A stretch of 64,000 bases of DNA from contig NZ_LQOT01000017.1 of NCBI RefSeq assembly GCF_002101585.1, positions 1 through 64,000 on the forward strand. The letters run 5' to 3'. The notes beneath the pieces are model-generated. The model saw only the letters and a list, made by a program, of their open reading frames with translations. It was not told the origin of the DNA and did not search any database. Position numbers and translations under genes: made by a program. Position 1 is the first letter of the stretch. The number at the start of each line of letters is the position of its first letter. Shown one piece after another: positions 54,067 to 64,000 of the stretch. Source of the stretch: Mycolicibacter engbaekii (GTDB lineage Bacteria; Actinomycetota; Actinomycetes; Mycobacteriales; Mycobacteriaceae).

Positions 54067-55983
54067 GTGCGGCTGAGCTCCTGGGCCGGACTGGCGGTGG
54101 TGCTGGTGATGTTCGCCGTCGGAGCCTGGCGGCGCCGCTGGATCTCCGACGACGGGCTGATCGTGCTGCGCACCGTGCGCAACCTGCTGGCCGGCAACGG
54201 GCCGGTGTTCAACGCCGGAGAGCGGGTGGAGGCCAACACCTCCACGGCCTGGACGTACCTGATGTATCTGGGCAGTTGGCTGGGCGGGCCGTTGCGGATG
54301 GAATACGTGGCACTGGCCTTCGCGCTGGCGCTGAGCCTGGCCGGTGTCGCGATGCTGATGCTGGGCGCCGCCCGGCTGTATGCGCCCGGCCTGCAGGGCC
54401 GCCGCGCATTGCTGTTGCCGGCCGGGGCGCTGGTCTACATCGCCCTGCCCCCCGCGCGGGACTTCGCCACCTCCGGTCTGGAGACCGGTCTGGTGCTCGC
54501 CTACCTGGGCCTGCTGTGGTGGATGTTGGTCTGCTGGGCGCAGGCGTTGCGCATGCCGCGCTCGCGCGCCCGGGGCGCGTGGTTCACCGCCTGCCTGGCG
54601 TTCGTGGCCGGCTTCAGTGTGCTGGTGCGTCCCGAGTTGGCGCTGATCGGCGGCGGTGCCCTGGTCATGCTGCTGATCGCCGCGCCCGACTGGCGCCGCC
54701 GGCTGCAGATCCTGGTGGCCGGCGGGGCGCTGCCGGTGGCGTACCAGATCTTCCGGATGGGCTACTACGGCCTCCTGGTGCCGGGAACAGCCCTGGCCAA
54801 GGATGCCGCCGGGGACAAGTGGTCGCAGGGCATGATCTACCTGGCGAACTTCAACGCTCCCTACGCACTGTGGGTGCCCACCGTGCTGCTCGCCGCGCTG
54901 GGTGCGGCGCTGTGGGTCGGTTCCGCGGTCCGTCATCGGCCCCGCCGTCCGGTTCCCCCCGGTGTCGGCCCGTGGGCCCGGCTGGTGCAAAGTCCCGGGG
55001 CGGTGGTCTGTTTCTTCGTGGCCAGCGGGCTGCTCCAGGCCCTCTACTGGGTGCGCCAGGGCGGGGACTTCATGCACGGCCGGGTGCTGCTGGCGCCGCT
55101 GTTCTGCATGCTCGCCCCGGTGGCAGTCATTCCCGTGCTGCTGCCCGACGGTGCCCGCTACCACCGGGAGGCCGGCTACCCGCTCAGCGGCGCCGTCGGC
55201 CTGCTGTGGCTGGCGGTGGCCGGATGGGCGCTGTGGGCGGCCAATTCGCCGGGCATGGGTTATGACGCCACCCGCGTCACCTACTCCGGAATCGTCGACG
55301 AGCGCCGGTTCTACTCCCAGGCGACCGGCCAGGCCCACCCGCTGACCGGTGCGGACTACCTCGGCTATCCCCGCATGCGCGCCGTTCTGACCACCATCGC
55401 CGCCACCCCCGACGGCGCCCTGCTACTGCCGTCGGGCAATTACGACCAATGGGACGTGGTGCCCGTGATTTTGCCGGTGCCCCCCGGTATCGGCGTTGCG
55501 ACCGATCCGGGTCCGGGCGCAACCGGACCCCACACCGTCTTCTTCACCAACTTGGGCATGCTGGGCATGAACACCGGCCTCGACGTGCGGTTGCTGGACC
55601 AGATCGGGTTGGCCAACCCGATCGCGGCGCACACCGGACGGTTGGAGCACGGCCGCATCGGCCATGACAAGGACCTGTTCCGGGACTGGGTGGTGGCCGA
55701 CGGGCCGTGGGTCAAGTGGTATCCGTTCATCCCGGGCTACTTGGACCAGGACTGGATCGCCCAGGCGGAGGCTGCCTTGCGCTGCCCGGACACCGCGGCG
55801 GTGCTGGGCTCGGTGCGTGCACCCATGGGGCCGCGCCGGTTCCTGTCCAATCTGTTGCACTCGCCGAGCTACACCCGATACCGGATCGAGCGAGTCCCGC
55901 GCGACGAACTGATCCGCTGCGGGCTGGCCGTGCCGGAACCGACGCGTCCGCAGTACACCGGGATGCCGCCGGAGGTGCCCTGA
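54067..55983 (+). CDS. aftB: Arabinofuranosyltransferase AftB
   Basis: GT-C membrane glycosyltransferase that adds terminal beta-1,2 arabinofuranose to arabinan, the site where mycolates are attached. About 638 aa, near the family's 627. The N-terminal half has about 10 hydrophobic helices and the catalytic loop RRRWISDDGLIVLRTVRNLLAGNGPVFNAGERVEANTSTAWTYLMYLGSWLGGP with the DD motif. The C-terminal domain is outside (DGALLLPSGNYDQWD, PHTVFFTNLGMLGMNTGLDVRLLDQIGLANPIAAHTGRLEHGRIGHDKDLF). The start is uncertain: GTG 54067 (VRLSSWAGL) matches known N-termini; GTG 53968 would add 33 residues and overlap ubiA; neither has a clear ribosome site. Confidence 0.93.
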   Translation: MRLSSWAGLAVVLVMFAVGAWRRRWISDDGLIVLRTVRNLLAGNGPVFNAGERVEANTSTAWTYLMYLGSWLGGPLRMEYVALAFALALSLAGVAMLMLGAARLYAPGLQGRRALLLPAGALVYIALPPARDFATSGLETGLVLAYLGLLWWMLVCWAQALRMPRSRARGAWFTACLAFVAGFSVLVRPELALIGGGALVMLLIAAPDWRRRLQILVAGGALPVAYQIFRMGYYGLLVPGTALAKDAAGDKWSQGMIYLANFNAPYALWVPTVLLAALGAALWVGSAVRHRPRRPVPPGVGPWARLVQSPGAVVCFFVASGLLQALYWVRQGGDFMHGRVLLAPLFCMLAPVAVIPVLLPDGARYHREAGYPLSGAVGLLWLAVAGWALWAANSPGMGYDATRVTYSGIVDERRFYSQATGQAHPLTGADYLGYPRMRAVLTTIAATPDGALLLPSGNYDQWDVVPVILPVPPGIGVATDPGPGATGPHTVFFTNLGMLGMNTGLDVRLLDQIGLANPIAAHTGRLEHGRIGHDKDLFRDWVVADGPWVKWYPFIPGYLDQDWIAQAEAALRCPDTAAVLGSVRAPMGPRRFLSNLLHSPSYTRYRIERVPRDELIRCGLAVPEPTRPQYTGMPPEVP

Positions 55984-57253
<1,270 letters not shown>

Positions 57254-57278
57254 TCCCGCAGCGCAGATAGAAGTACCG

Positions 57279-57313
57279 CCGACGGCGGCGACCTCCTGGG
57301 TCGCCGCCGTCGG
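57279..57313. terminator. Strong hairpin after fbpA
   Basis: CCGACGGCGGCGACC (57279-57293) and GGTCGCCGCCGTCGG (57299-57313) are perfect 15-base complements with loop TCCTG. A short T-rich run (TCGTTTCCC) follows. It lies 25 bases past the fbpA stop and before the fbpD promoter. The strongest terminator-like structure in this part of the window. Confidence 0.85.
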
Positions 57314-57341
57314 TCGTTTCCCGTCCTGGCAGCAAGCGTCG

Positions 57342-57354
57342 TGTGGTTGACTAC
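57342..57354 (+). promoter_or_regulatory. Shared promoter motif, copy 2 (fbpD)
   Basis: TGTGGTTGACTAC, identical to the copy at 56175-56187 upstream of fbpA, and directly after the terminator at 57279-57313. It is 72 bases before the fbpD start, so it can supply a minus-35 element for that gene. Confidence 0.5.
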
Positions 57355-57425
57355 CCCCGGGGTCAGGGCGTGTGCGACCAGTGGGTCGAACCATCACAAA
57401 AGCTGTGCCGACGAGCGAGGTGGAG

Positions 57426-58319
57426 ATGAGCGGACTGTCGAAGGTGTTGCGGGCACTGTGCGTGGCCGTACTGATGCTGGGCCTGTGGGGCGGGGGCACA
57501 ATCGTCGGCTCGACCGCGCACGCCGCACAGTTCGAGAACCTGATGGTCCCGTCGCCGGCGATGGGCCGCGACATCCCGGTGGCGTTCCTGAACCAGGGGC
57601 CGCACGCGGTGTACCTGCTCGACGCATTCGACGCCCACCCCGATCTGAGCAACTGGGTGACCGCGGGCAACGCGATGAACACGCTGGCCGGCAAGGGCGT
57701 CTCGGTCGTCGCCCCGGCGGGTGGCGCCTACAGCATGTACACCAACTGGGAGCAGGACGGCAGCAAGCAGTGGGACACGTTCCTGTCCACTGAGCTGCCG
57801 GACTGGCTGGCGGCCAACCGCGGCCTGGCGCCGGGCGGTCACGCCGTGGTCGGCGCGTCCCAGGGTGGCTACGGAGCCCTGGCGCTGGCCACGTTCCACC
57901 CCGACCGGTTCGGGTTCGCGGGAGCGATGTCGGGCTTCCTGGGACCGGCCAACACCACCGAGAGCGGTGTGATCAGCGCCGGCTTGCAGAACTTCGGCGG
58001 GCTGGACCCCAACGGCATGTGGGGAGCGCCCCAGCTGGGCCGCTGGAAGTGGCACGACCCCACCGTGCACGCCACCCTGCTGGCCCAGAACAACACCCGG
58101 GTCTGGATCTACAACCCGCTGGGCGGCGCGTCCAACCCCGCGGCGATGATCGGCGACCCCTCCGAGGCGACCGGCAGCGGCCGGTATTTCAACATGCAGT
58201 ACCGCCAGGTGCGCGGCAAGAACGCGCACTTCGACTTCTCGCCCGGGGACAACGGCTGGGGCTCGTGGTCGTCGCAGCTGGGCGCGATGGTCGGCGACAT
58301 CATTGGCGCCATCCGCTGA
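57426..58319 (+). CDS. fbpD: MPT51/MPB51-type Ag85-related protein (FbpD)
   Basis: 297-aa secreted protein with the alpha/beta-hydrolase fold of antigen 85 but without its full catalytic set. A signal peptide (about 1-35, MSGLSKVLRALCVAVLMLGLWGGGTIVGSTAHA) precedes AQFENLMVPSPAMGRDIPVAFLNQGPHAVYLLDAFDAHPDLSNWVTAGNAMNTLAGKGVSVVAPAGG. The Ser-region is GASQGGYGALALATFHP, and the C-terminus HFDFSPGDNGWGSWSSQL lacks the Ag85 GTHSWEYWG form. A fibronectin-binding or carbohydrate-binding role is known for MPT51. It follows fbpA in the order of M. tuberculosis Rv3803c. Confidence 0.93.
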   Translation: MSGLSKVLRALCVAVLMLGLWGGGTIVGSTAHAAQFENLMVPSPAMGRDIPVAFLNQGPHAVYLLDAFDAHPDLSNWVTAGNAMNTLAGKGVSVVAPAGGAYSMYTNWEQDGSKQWDTFLSTELPDWLAANRGLAPGGHAVVGASQGGYGALALATFHPDRFGFAGAMSGFLGPANTTESGVISAGLQNFGGLDPNGMWGAPQLGRWKWHDPTVHATLLAQNNTRVWIYNPLGGASNPAAMIGDPSEATGSGRYFNMQYRQVRGKNAHFDFSPGDNGWGSWSSQLGAMVGDIIGAIR

Positions 58320-58329
58320 CTTTCGGCGT

Positions 58330-58386
58330 TGACTCTGCGCCCACCAGTCACAAGTTCGAGTAGATCGCCTGGTGGGCGCAGAGTCA
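58330..58386. terminator. GACTCTGCG-type hairpin after fbpD
   Basis: Arms TGACTCTGCGCCCACCAG (58330-58347) and CTGGTGGGCGCAGAGTCA (58369-58386) are perfect 18-base complements around a 21-base loop. The loop includes AAGTTCGAG, and the loop of the hairpin at 46344 has its complement CTCGAACTT, so the two are the same element in opposite orientations. Starts 10 bases past the fbpD stop. Confidence 0.8.
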
Positions 58387-58423
58387 GTGCGTGCCGTCGC
58401 CGATCTGTACCGTGATAGGCGAT

Positions 58424-59491
58424 ATGGCCAACAAAGCACGGAAGTCCCCGCGGAAGTCGCCCCGCAAGTCAGCACGTAAGTCGCCGGCGAACCGCCGCCG
58501 CGTCCTTGCCTGGATCGCCGCCGGCGCGATGGCTTTGGTAGTGGCCCTGGTGATCGTGGCTGTGGTGATCTGGATCAGGCGCCCGGCCACCCCGCCGATC
58601 GCCGACCAGCCCGGCGCGGGCGTCCCGCCGACCAGCTCGGTGCCGACACGGCCCAAAAAGCCGCGCCCGGCCTTCCAGGACGCCAGCTGCCCCGATGTGC
58701 AGCTGGTGGCGGTGCCCGGCACCTGGGAGTCCTCGCCGACCGATGACCCGCTGAACCCCACCGAGTTTCCCCGGGCACTGCTGCTCACCGTCACCCGCCC
58801 GCTGGCCGATCAGTTCGACGGAGGGCGGCTGCAGACCTACACCGTCCCCTACACCGCGCAGTTCCACAATCCGCTGTCGGCCGACAAGCAGATGAGCTAC
58901 AACGACAGCCGGGCCGAAGGCACGCGCGCCACAGTCAAGGCGCTGACCGAGATGAATGACCGCTGCCCGCTGACCAGCTACGTGCTGATCGGCTTTTCGC
59001 AGGGCGCGGTGATCGCCGGCGACGTCGCCAGCGACATCGGCAACGGACGCGGCCCGGTCGACGAGGATCTGGTCCTGGGCGTCACGCTGATCGCCGACGG
59101 CCGTCGCCAGGACGGCGCCACCGGCGGCGTCAATGTGCCGCCGACCCCGCCGGGGCAGGGCGCCGAGGTCACGTTGCACGAGCTGCCGATCCTTTCCGGG
59201 ATGGGCCTGACCATGACCGGTGCCCGCGACGGCGGGTTCGGTGACCTCGCCAAGCGCACGAACGAGATTTGCGCGCGCGGTGACCTGATCTGCGCCGCCC
59301 CGCGCGAGGCGTTCAGCGTCGGCCGGCTGCCGGCCACGCTGGAGACGCTGGCCGGCGGGGCCGGCCAGCCCGTGCACGCGATGTACGCCACCCCGGACTT
59401 CTGGAGTGCCGACGGCGCATCCGCCACCGAGTGGACCCTGAACTGGGCACGGGACATGGTCGCCAATGCGCCGCATCCACCGCACGGCTGA
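58424..59491 (+). CDS. Cutinase-like lipase/phospholipase (Culp6, Rv3802c-like)
   Basis: 355 aa. A basic N-terminus ([20 protein letters not shown]) and one membrane helix ([24 protein letters not shown], about 28-51) anchor an outside alpha/beta-hydrolase. Catalytic Ser is in [17 protein letters not shown] (GFSQG), Asp in ARGDLICAA and His in GQPVHAMY. Cysteines ([21 protein letters not shown]) suggest disulfides. In M. tuberculosis the ortholog is an essential cell-wall esterase linked to mycolate metabolism. It lies between fbpD and fadD32, in the order of M. tuberculosis. Lysine/arginine repeats at the N-terminus are close to those in the H-NS-like protein but not homologous. Confidence 0.92.
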   Translation: MANKARKSPRKSPRKSARKSPANRRRVLAWIAAGAMALVVALVIVAVVIWIRRPATPPIADQPGAGVPPTSSVPTRPKKPRPAFQDASCPDVQLVAVPGTWESSPTDDPLNPTEFPRALLLTVTRPLADQFDGGRLQTYTVPYTAQFHNPLSADKQMSYNDSRAEGTRATVKALTEMNDRCPLTSYVLIGFSQGAVIAGDVASDIGNGRGPVDEDLVLGVTLIADGRRQDGATGGVNVPPTPPGQGAEVTLHELPILSGMGLTMTGARDGGFGDLAKRTNEICARGDLICAAPREAFSVGRLPATLETLAGGAGQPVHAMYATPDFWSADGASATEWTLNWARDMVANAPHPPHG

Positions 59492-59733
59492 CGCCGCGTG
59501 AACCCGGAGACCGGCGTCACACGCGGTACCGTGTGATTTGGCATGGGGCGCACCGGCCTCTAACATTAAGAGCAATTTAAGAGCGGCGGCTCATGGTCGC
59601 ACGGCAGCAGCGCATCGCCGGGTTGCGGTAACCCACTACCATCTGTGAGGTCCCGGGCCTGAGATGTAGCGCACCAGCGCGACCCGACGCGCCCGGCAGT
59701 TGACTGAACGTATGTTCGCGACAGGAGATTTTG
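59492..59733. promoter_or_regulatory. fadD32 upstream region with a 20-bp palindrome (59517-59536)
   Basis: 242 bases without a gene. TCACAC (59517-59522) and GTGTGA (59531-59536) flank GCGGTACC, giving a near-perfect palindrome of a type bound by dimeric regulators. Further on the sequence is AT-richer (CTAACATTAAGAGCAATTTAAG, 59560-59581), consistent with a promoter. The fadD32 ribosome site AGGAG is at about 59724. Which regulator uses it is unknown. Confidence 0.5.
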
Positions 59734-61644
59734 ATGGCCCCGGCAACACAGGCCGCCTACCACAACCCCTTCGTCAAGGACGGCAAGATCCGGTTCCCGG
59801 ACAACGCCAACCTGGTGAAGACCGTCGAGCGCTGGGCTGCGCTTCGCGGGGAGAAGGTGGCGTACCGGTTCCTCGACTACTCCACGGAACGCGACGGCGT
59901 GGCCCGGGAGATCTCCTGGTCGGAATTCGGTGCCCGCAACCGCGCGCTGGGCGCCCGGCTGCAGCAGGTCACCCAGCCCGGCGACCGCATCGCGATTCTG
60001 TGCCCGCAGAACCTGGACTACCTGGTGTCCTTCTTCGGGATCATGTACTCCGGGCGCATCGCGGTGCCGCTGTTCGACCCGAGCGAGCCCGGTCACGTGG
60101 GCCGGCTGCACGCGGTGCTCGACGACTGCACCCCCTCGGCGGTGCTCACCACCAGCGACTCGGCCGAGGGCGTCCGGAAGTTCTTCCGCAGCCGCCCGGC
60201 CAACGCCCGCCCGCGCGTGATCGCGGTCGACGCGGTGCCGGTCGAGGTCGGATCGACGTGGGAGATGCCCGAAGTCACCCGTGACTCCATCGCCTACCTG
60301 CAGTACACCTCCGGGTCCACCCGCACGCCCACCGGCGTGAAGATCAGCCACCTGAACCTGCCGACCAACGTCGTCCAATTGCTGGACTCGCTCAAGGGAC
60401 GCGAGGGCGACCGCGGCGTGACCTGGCTGCCGTTCTTCCACGACATGGGCCTGGTCACCATCCTGCTGTCGTGTGTCATGGGCCAGCAGTTCACCTTCAT
60501 GACCCCGGCCGCCTTCGTCCGCCGGCCCTACCGGTGGATCAAGGAGATGGCCCGCAAGGAGGGCGACACCGGCGAGTGCTTCTCGGTGGCCCCCAACTTC
60601 GCCTTCGAGCACGCCGCCGCCCGCGGCCTGCCCAAGGAGGGCGACCCGCCGCTGGACCTGAGCAACGTCCGGGCGATCCTCAACGGCAGCGAGCCGGTGT
60701 CGGCGGCATCGGTGCGCCGGTTCAACGAGGCATTCGGTCCGTACGGTTTCCGCGAGGAGGCGATCAAGCCGTCCTACGGGCTGGCCGAGGCCACCCTGTT
60801 CGTGTCCACCACCCCGCCCGACGAGGGCCCGAGCATCGTCTATGTCGATCGCGAGGAGCTCAACAACGGCAACCGGTTCATCGAGGTCGCTGCCGATGCC
60901 CCCAACGCGGTCGCCCAGGCTTCGGCCGGCCGGGTGTCGGTGGACCAGTGGGCGGTGATCGTCGACTACGAGACCGGTGCCGAGCTGCCCGACGGCGAGA
61001 TCGGTGAGATCTGGCTGCAGGGCAACAACATGGGCGTCGGGTACTGGAACCGTGAGGAGGAGACGGCCGACACGTTCCACAACGTGCTCAAGTCGCGGGC
61101 CAACCCCTCACGCGCCGAGGGATCCGACCCGGACGGCTACTGGGTGCGCACCGGCGACTACGGCGCCTACTACAAGGACGATCTGTACATCACCGGCCGC
61201 GTCAAGGACCTGGTGATCGTCGACGGCCGCAACCACTACCCGCAGGACCTCGAGTACTCCGCCCAGGAAGCCAGCCGCGCGTTGCGGGCCGGCTATGTGG
61301 CGGCGTTCTCGGTGCCGGCCAACCAGTTGCCGCAGTCGGCGTTCGACAACCCGCATTCCGGGCTGAAGTTCGACCCGGAGGACAGCTCCGAGCAGCTGGT
61401 GATCGTGGCCGAGCGCGCCCCGGGCGCCCACAAGCTGGAATACCAGCCCATCGCCGACGACATCCGTGCCGCCATCGCGGTGCGCCACGGGGTGACCGTG
61501 CGTGACGTGCTGTTGGTCTCGGCGGGCACCGTGCCCCGGACGTCCAGCGGCAAGATCGGTCGCCGCGCCTGCCGGGCCGCCTATCTCGACGGCAGCCTGC
61601 GTGGCGGCACGACAGCCCCGAACTCCTTCCCAGACCAGGTGTAA
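59734..61644 (+). CDS. fadD32: Fatty-acyl-AMP ligase FadD32
   Basis: Activates meromycolic acid as the acyl-adenylate and loads it on the N-terminal ACP of Pks13, the step before mycolate condensation. 636 aa. AMP-binding motif [21 protein letters not shown] near residue 190, then [65 protein letters not shown], and [19 protein letters not shown] with the catalytic Lys. The start ATG 59734 has AGGAG 6 bases upstream. It precedes pks13 by 9 bases, so they form one operon as in M. tuberculosis Rv3801c-Rv3800c. Confidence 0.97.
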   Translation: MAPATQAAYHNPFVKDGKIRFPDNANLVKTVERWAALRGEKVAYRFLDYSTERDGVAREISWSEFGARNRALGARLQQVTQPGDRIAILCPQNLDYLVSFFGIMYSGRIAVPLFDPSEPGHVGRLHAVLDDCTPSAVLTTSDSAEGVRKFFRSRPANARPRVIAVDAVPVEVGSTWEMPEVTRDSIAYLQYTSGSTRTPTGVKISHLNLPTNVVQLLDSLKGREGDRGVTWLPFFHDMGLVTILLSCVMGQQFTFMTPAAFVRRPYRWIKEMARKEGDTGECFSVAPNFAFEHAAARGLPKEGDPPLDLSNVRAILNGSEPVSAASVRRFNEAFGPYGFREEAIKPSYGLAEATLFVSTTPPDEGPSIVYVDREELNNGNRFIEVAADAPNAVAQASAGRVSVDQWAVIVDYETGAELPDGEIGEIWLQGNNMGVGYWNREEETADTFHNVLKSRANPSRAEGSDPDGYWVRTGDYGAYYKDDLYITGRVKDLVIVDGRNHYPQDLEYSAQEASRALRAGYVAAFSVPANQLPQSAFDNPHSGLKFDPEDSSEQLVIVAERAPGAHKLEYQPIADDIRAAIAVRHGVTVRDVLLVSAGTVPRTSSGKIGRRACRAAYLDGSLRGGTTAPNSFPDQV

Positions 61645-61653
61645 GGCCACTAA

Positions 61654-64000
61654 ATGAGTGAGGCTCCGCAATTGAGTGACGGCGACGACGCAATCCTGCG
61701 CGGCACCAGCCGCACCGACCTGACCGTCGCCGATATGCGGACCTGGCTGCGTAACTGGGTGGCCAATGCCACCGGCCAGTCGCCGGACAAGATCAACGAG
61801 ACGGCACCGCTGATCGAGCTGGGGCTGTCCTCGCGCGACGCGGTGGCCATGGCGTCGGACATCGAGGACTTCGCCGGCGTGACGTTGTCGGCGACGGTGG
61901 CATTCCGGCATCCCACGATCGAAGCGCTGGCCACCGTGATCGTCGAGGGCGAGCCGGTGGTGGTCGACGATTCCGACGGCGAGGACTGGTCGCGCGACGC
62001 CGACGTCGACGACATCGCGGTGGTGGGTCTGGCCACCCGCTTCCCGGGCGACATGAACACCCCGGAGGAGACCTGGCGCAAGCTGCTGGAGGGCTTCGAC
62101 GCGATCACCGATCTGCCCGAGGGCCGCTGGTCGGAGTTCATGGAGGAGCCTCGAGTCGCCGAGCGGGTCAAGAAGGCTCGCACCCGCGGTGGCTACCTCT
62201 CCGACATCAAGGGCTTCGACGCCGAGTTCTTCGCGCTGTCGAAGATGGAAGCCGACAACATCGACCCGCAGCAGCGGATGGCGCTGGAGTTGACCTGGGA
62301 GGCGCTCGAGCACGCCCGGATCCCGGCCTCGAGCCTGCGCGGCCAAGCGGTCGCGGTCTACATGGGTTCGACCAACGGCGACTATCAGAACCTGGCGCTG
62401 TCCGACCCGAGCATCACCCACCCGTATGCCATCACCGGCAACTCCAGCTCGATCATCGCCAACCGGGTCAGCTACTTCTACGACTTCCGCGGGCCGTCGG
62501 TCACCGTCGACACCGCATGTTCGTCGTCACTGGTCGCCGCGCACGCCGGTGTGCAGGCGCTGCGCAACGGCGAGGCCGACGTGGCGGTGGTCGGCGGCGT
62601 CAACGCGCTGGTCACCCCGCTGGTGACGGTCGGATTCGACGAGGTCGGTGGCGTGCTGTCGCCCGATGGCCGGATCAAGTCGTTCTCGTCCGACGCCGAC
62701 GGCTACTCCCGTGCCGAGGGCGCCGGCGTGCTGATCCTCAAGCGGGTGGACGACGCGCGTCGCGATGGCGACCAGATCCTCGCGGTGATCGCCGGTTCGG
62801 CGGTCAACCACGACGGCCGATCCAACGGCTTGTTGGCACCCAACCCGGACGCTCAGGCCGCCGTGCTGCGCAAGGCCTACAAGAACGCCGGTATCGATCC
62901 GCGCACCGTCGACTACATCGAGGCGCACGGCACCGGCACCATCCTGGGCGACCCGATCGAGGCCGAGGCGCTGGGTCGGGTGGTCGGCCGGGGCCGCGCC
63001 GCGGACAAGCCCGCCCTGCTGGGTGCGGTGAAATCCAATGTGGGCCACCTGGAGTCGGCCGCCGGTGCGGCGAGCCTGGCCAAGGTCGTGCTCGCATTGC
63101 AGCACGACAAGATCCCGCCGTCGATCAACTACGCCGGGCCCAACCCGTACATCGACTTTGCCGGCACCCACCTGAAGGTCGCCGACAGCGCCACCGACTG
63201 GCCGCGTTACGGCGGCTATGCGGTCGCCGGTGTATCCGGCTTCGGGTTCGGTGGCGCCAACGCGCACCTGGTGGTGCGTGAGGTGTTGCCGCGCGACGTG
63301 ATCGAGCGGGAGCCGCAGCCCGAAGAGCCGGTTGCCGACTCTGGCTCGGGCGATGAGGTCGTCGAGCACGAAGCCCCCCGCTTCGACGAGTACGGCGAGT
63401 TCATCGCGCCCGAGAGTTCCTACGGTGACGACGGCGACTACGAGCTGCCCGGCCTGACCGATGAGGCGTTGCGCCTGCGCGAGGAGGCCTTGGCCGAACT
63501 TGCCGCCGAAGAGCCCGTACAACCCCTGATCCCCCTGGCGATCTCGGCGTTCCTGACCTCCCGCAAGAAGGCCGCCGCGGCCGAGTTGGCCGACTGGATC
63601 GACAGCGAAGAGGGCCGGGCCACGCCGCTGACGTCCATCGGCCGCGCACTGTCGCGGCGCAATCACGGCCGGTCGCGCGCTGTGGTGCTGGCCCACGACC
63701 ACGATGAGGCCATCGCCGGCCTGCGCGCCGTCGCCGAGGGCAAGCAGAAGCCCAACGTCTACTCCGCCGACGGGCCGGTCACCAACGGACCGGTGTGGGT
63801 GATGGCCGGCTTCGGCGCCCAGCACCGCAAGATGGGCAAGAACCTCTACCTGCGCAACCCGGTGTTCGCCGAGTGGATCGAGAAGGTCGACGCCCTGGTT
63901 CAGGACGAGCGCGGCTACTCGGTGCTGGAACTGATCCTCGACGACTCCCACGAGTACGGCATCGAGACCTCCAACATCGCGATTTTCGCCATCCAGATCG
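61654..64000 (+). CDS. pks13: Polyketide synthase Pks13, N-terminal part (cut by window edge)
   Basis: Condenses the meromycolate with a carboxylated alpha-branch to give the mycolate precursor. The first 782 codons are seen. N-terminal ACP (about residues 25-95), with the phosphopantetheine Ser in LIELGLSSRDAVAM (Ser60). Then the ketosynthase: VDTACSSSLVA (active Cys289), YIEAHGTGTILGDPIEAEALG and LGAVKSNVGHLESAAGAA with the two His, and GGANAHLVVREVLPRD at its end. An acidic linker (VADSGSGDEVVEHEAP) leads to the acyltransferase opening VWVMAGFGAQHRKMGK; the AT Ser, second ACP and thioesterase lie outside the window. ATG 61654 is 9 bases after fadD32. Confidence 0.97.
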   Translation, partial: MSEAPQLSDGDDAILRGTSRTDLTVADMRTWLRNWVANATGQSPDKINETAPLIELGLSSRDAVAMASDIEDFAGVTLSATVAFRHPTIEALATVIVEGEPVVVDDSDGEDWSRDADVDDIAVVGLATRFPGDMNTPEETWRKLLEGFDAITDLPEGRWSEFMEEPRVAERVKKARTRGGYLSDIKGFDAEFFALSKMEADNIDPQQRMALELTWEALEHARIPASSLRGQAVAVYMGSTNGDYQNLALSDPSITHPYAITGNSSSIIANRVSYFYDFRGPSVTVDTACSSSLVAAHAGVQALRNGEADVAVVGGVNALVTPLVTVGFDEVGGVLSPDGRIKSFSSDADGYSRAEGAGVLILKRVDDARRDGDQILAVIAGSAVNHDGRSNGLLAPNPDAQAAVLRKAYKNAGIDPRTVDYIEAHGTGTILGDPIEAEALGRVVGRGRAADKPALLGAVKSNVGHLESAAGAASLAKVVLALQHDKIPPSINYAGPNPYIDFAGTHLKVADSATDWPRYGGYAVAGVSGFGFGGANAHLVVREVLPRDVIEREPQPEEPVADSGSGDEVVEHEAPRFDEYGEFIAPESSYGDDGDYELPGLTDEALRLREEALAELAAEEPVQPLIPLAISAFLTSRKKAAAAELADWIDSEEGRATPLTSIGRALSRRNHGRSRAVVLAHDHDEAIAGLRAVAEGKQKPNVYSADGPVTNGPVWVMAGFGAQHRKMGKNLYLRNPVFAEWIEKVDALVQDERGYSVLELILDDSHEYGIETSNIAIFAIQI

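Overview
The window is chromosomal DNA of a high-GC actinobacterium that makes mycolic acids and arabinogalactan, almost certainly a Mycobacterium sensu lato outside the tuberculosis complex. Evidence: an intact mycolate/arabinogalactan cluster (glf, glfT2, a PAP2 phosphatase, ubiA, aftB, fbpA, fbpD, a cutinase-like lipase, fadD32, pks13), erp with its PGLTS repeats, the ethA/ethR pair, espR, and gene order that follows the M. tuberculosis stretch Rv3859c to Rv3800c (inverted). The sulfolipid locus (pks2-papA1-mmpL8) found in M. tuberculosis between the Rv3829c and Rv3818 equivalents is absent. M. tuberculosis names are used from memory of these families, not from a search.

Layout. 0-7 kb: a type I glutamine synthetase (cut by the window edge) diverges from gltBD, so ammonia assimilation is grouped here; a GlnR-like site lies between them. 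7-12 kb: an accessory cassette on the minus strand (DUF4242-like protein, acyl-CoA-dehydrogenase-fold oxidoreductase, and an SsuABC/TauABC-type ABC importer), with a divergent TetR gene and a perfect 18-bp palindrome between. 12-16 kb: a small ORF, an F420/LLM oxidoreductase, a membrane protein, and ethR/ethA. 16-23 kb: a minus-strand block with yggS-like, rraA, an H-NS-like PAKK-repeat protein, CopC and YcnI copper-type proteins, the Rv3850-like protein, espR, a GDT1 transporter, the Rv3847-like protein and sodA. 23-32 kb: a cluster of DnaA-box-like sites, a DUF4328-type membrane protein, glpQ1, IdeR-boxed bfrB, an LCP protein, a CPBP protease, the IdeR-boxed Rv3839-like gene, pheA and small genes. 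32-41 kb: serS, then an accessory mmpS-mmpL operon with two small secreted proteins, bracketed by two paralogous TetR genes; then a TetR with identical-looking operators on both sides, and an FAD dehydrogenase. 42-46 kb: an MBL-Rieske fusion, two tandem PlsC-type acyltransferases and a HAD phosphatase. 46-64 kb: a PGRP-type amidase, erp, and the cell-wall cluster running off the right edge inside pks13.

How it works together. The right third builds the mycolyl-arabinogalactan: Glf makes UDP-galactofuranose, GlfT2 polymerises the galactan, UbiA and the PAP2 phosphatase make decaprenyl-phosphate-linked pentose, AftB caps arabinan, FadD32 activates the meromycolate and Pks13 condenses it, and the Ag85-type FbpA moves mycolates onto the wall. 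The left side handles nitrogen. Two segments (about 7.0-12.0 kb and 33.4-39.5 kb) look like species-variable insertions in an otherwise conserved backbone. No rRNA, tRNA, CRISPR array or insertion sequence was recognised. The best leads for something undescribed are the palindrome-controlled ABC/oxidoreductase/DUF4242 cassette, the mmpS-mmpL unit with its coupled 56-codon leader ORF and flanking TetR paralogs, the DnaA-box cluster near 23.15 kb, and a family of hairpins sharing a GACTCTGCG core.
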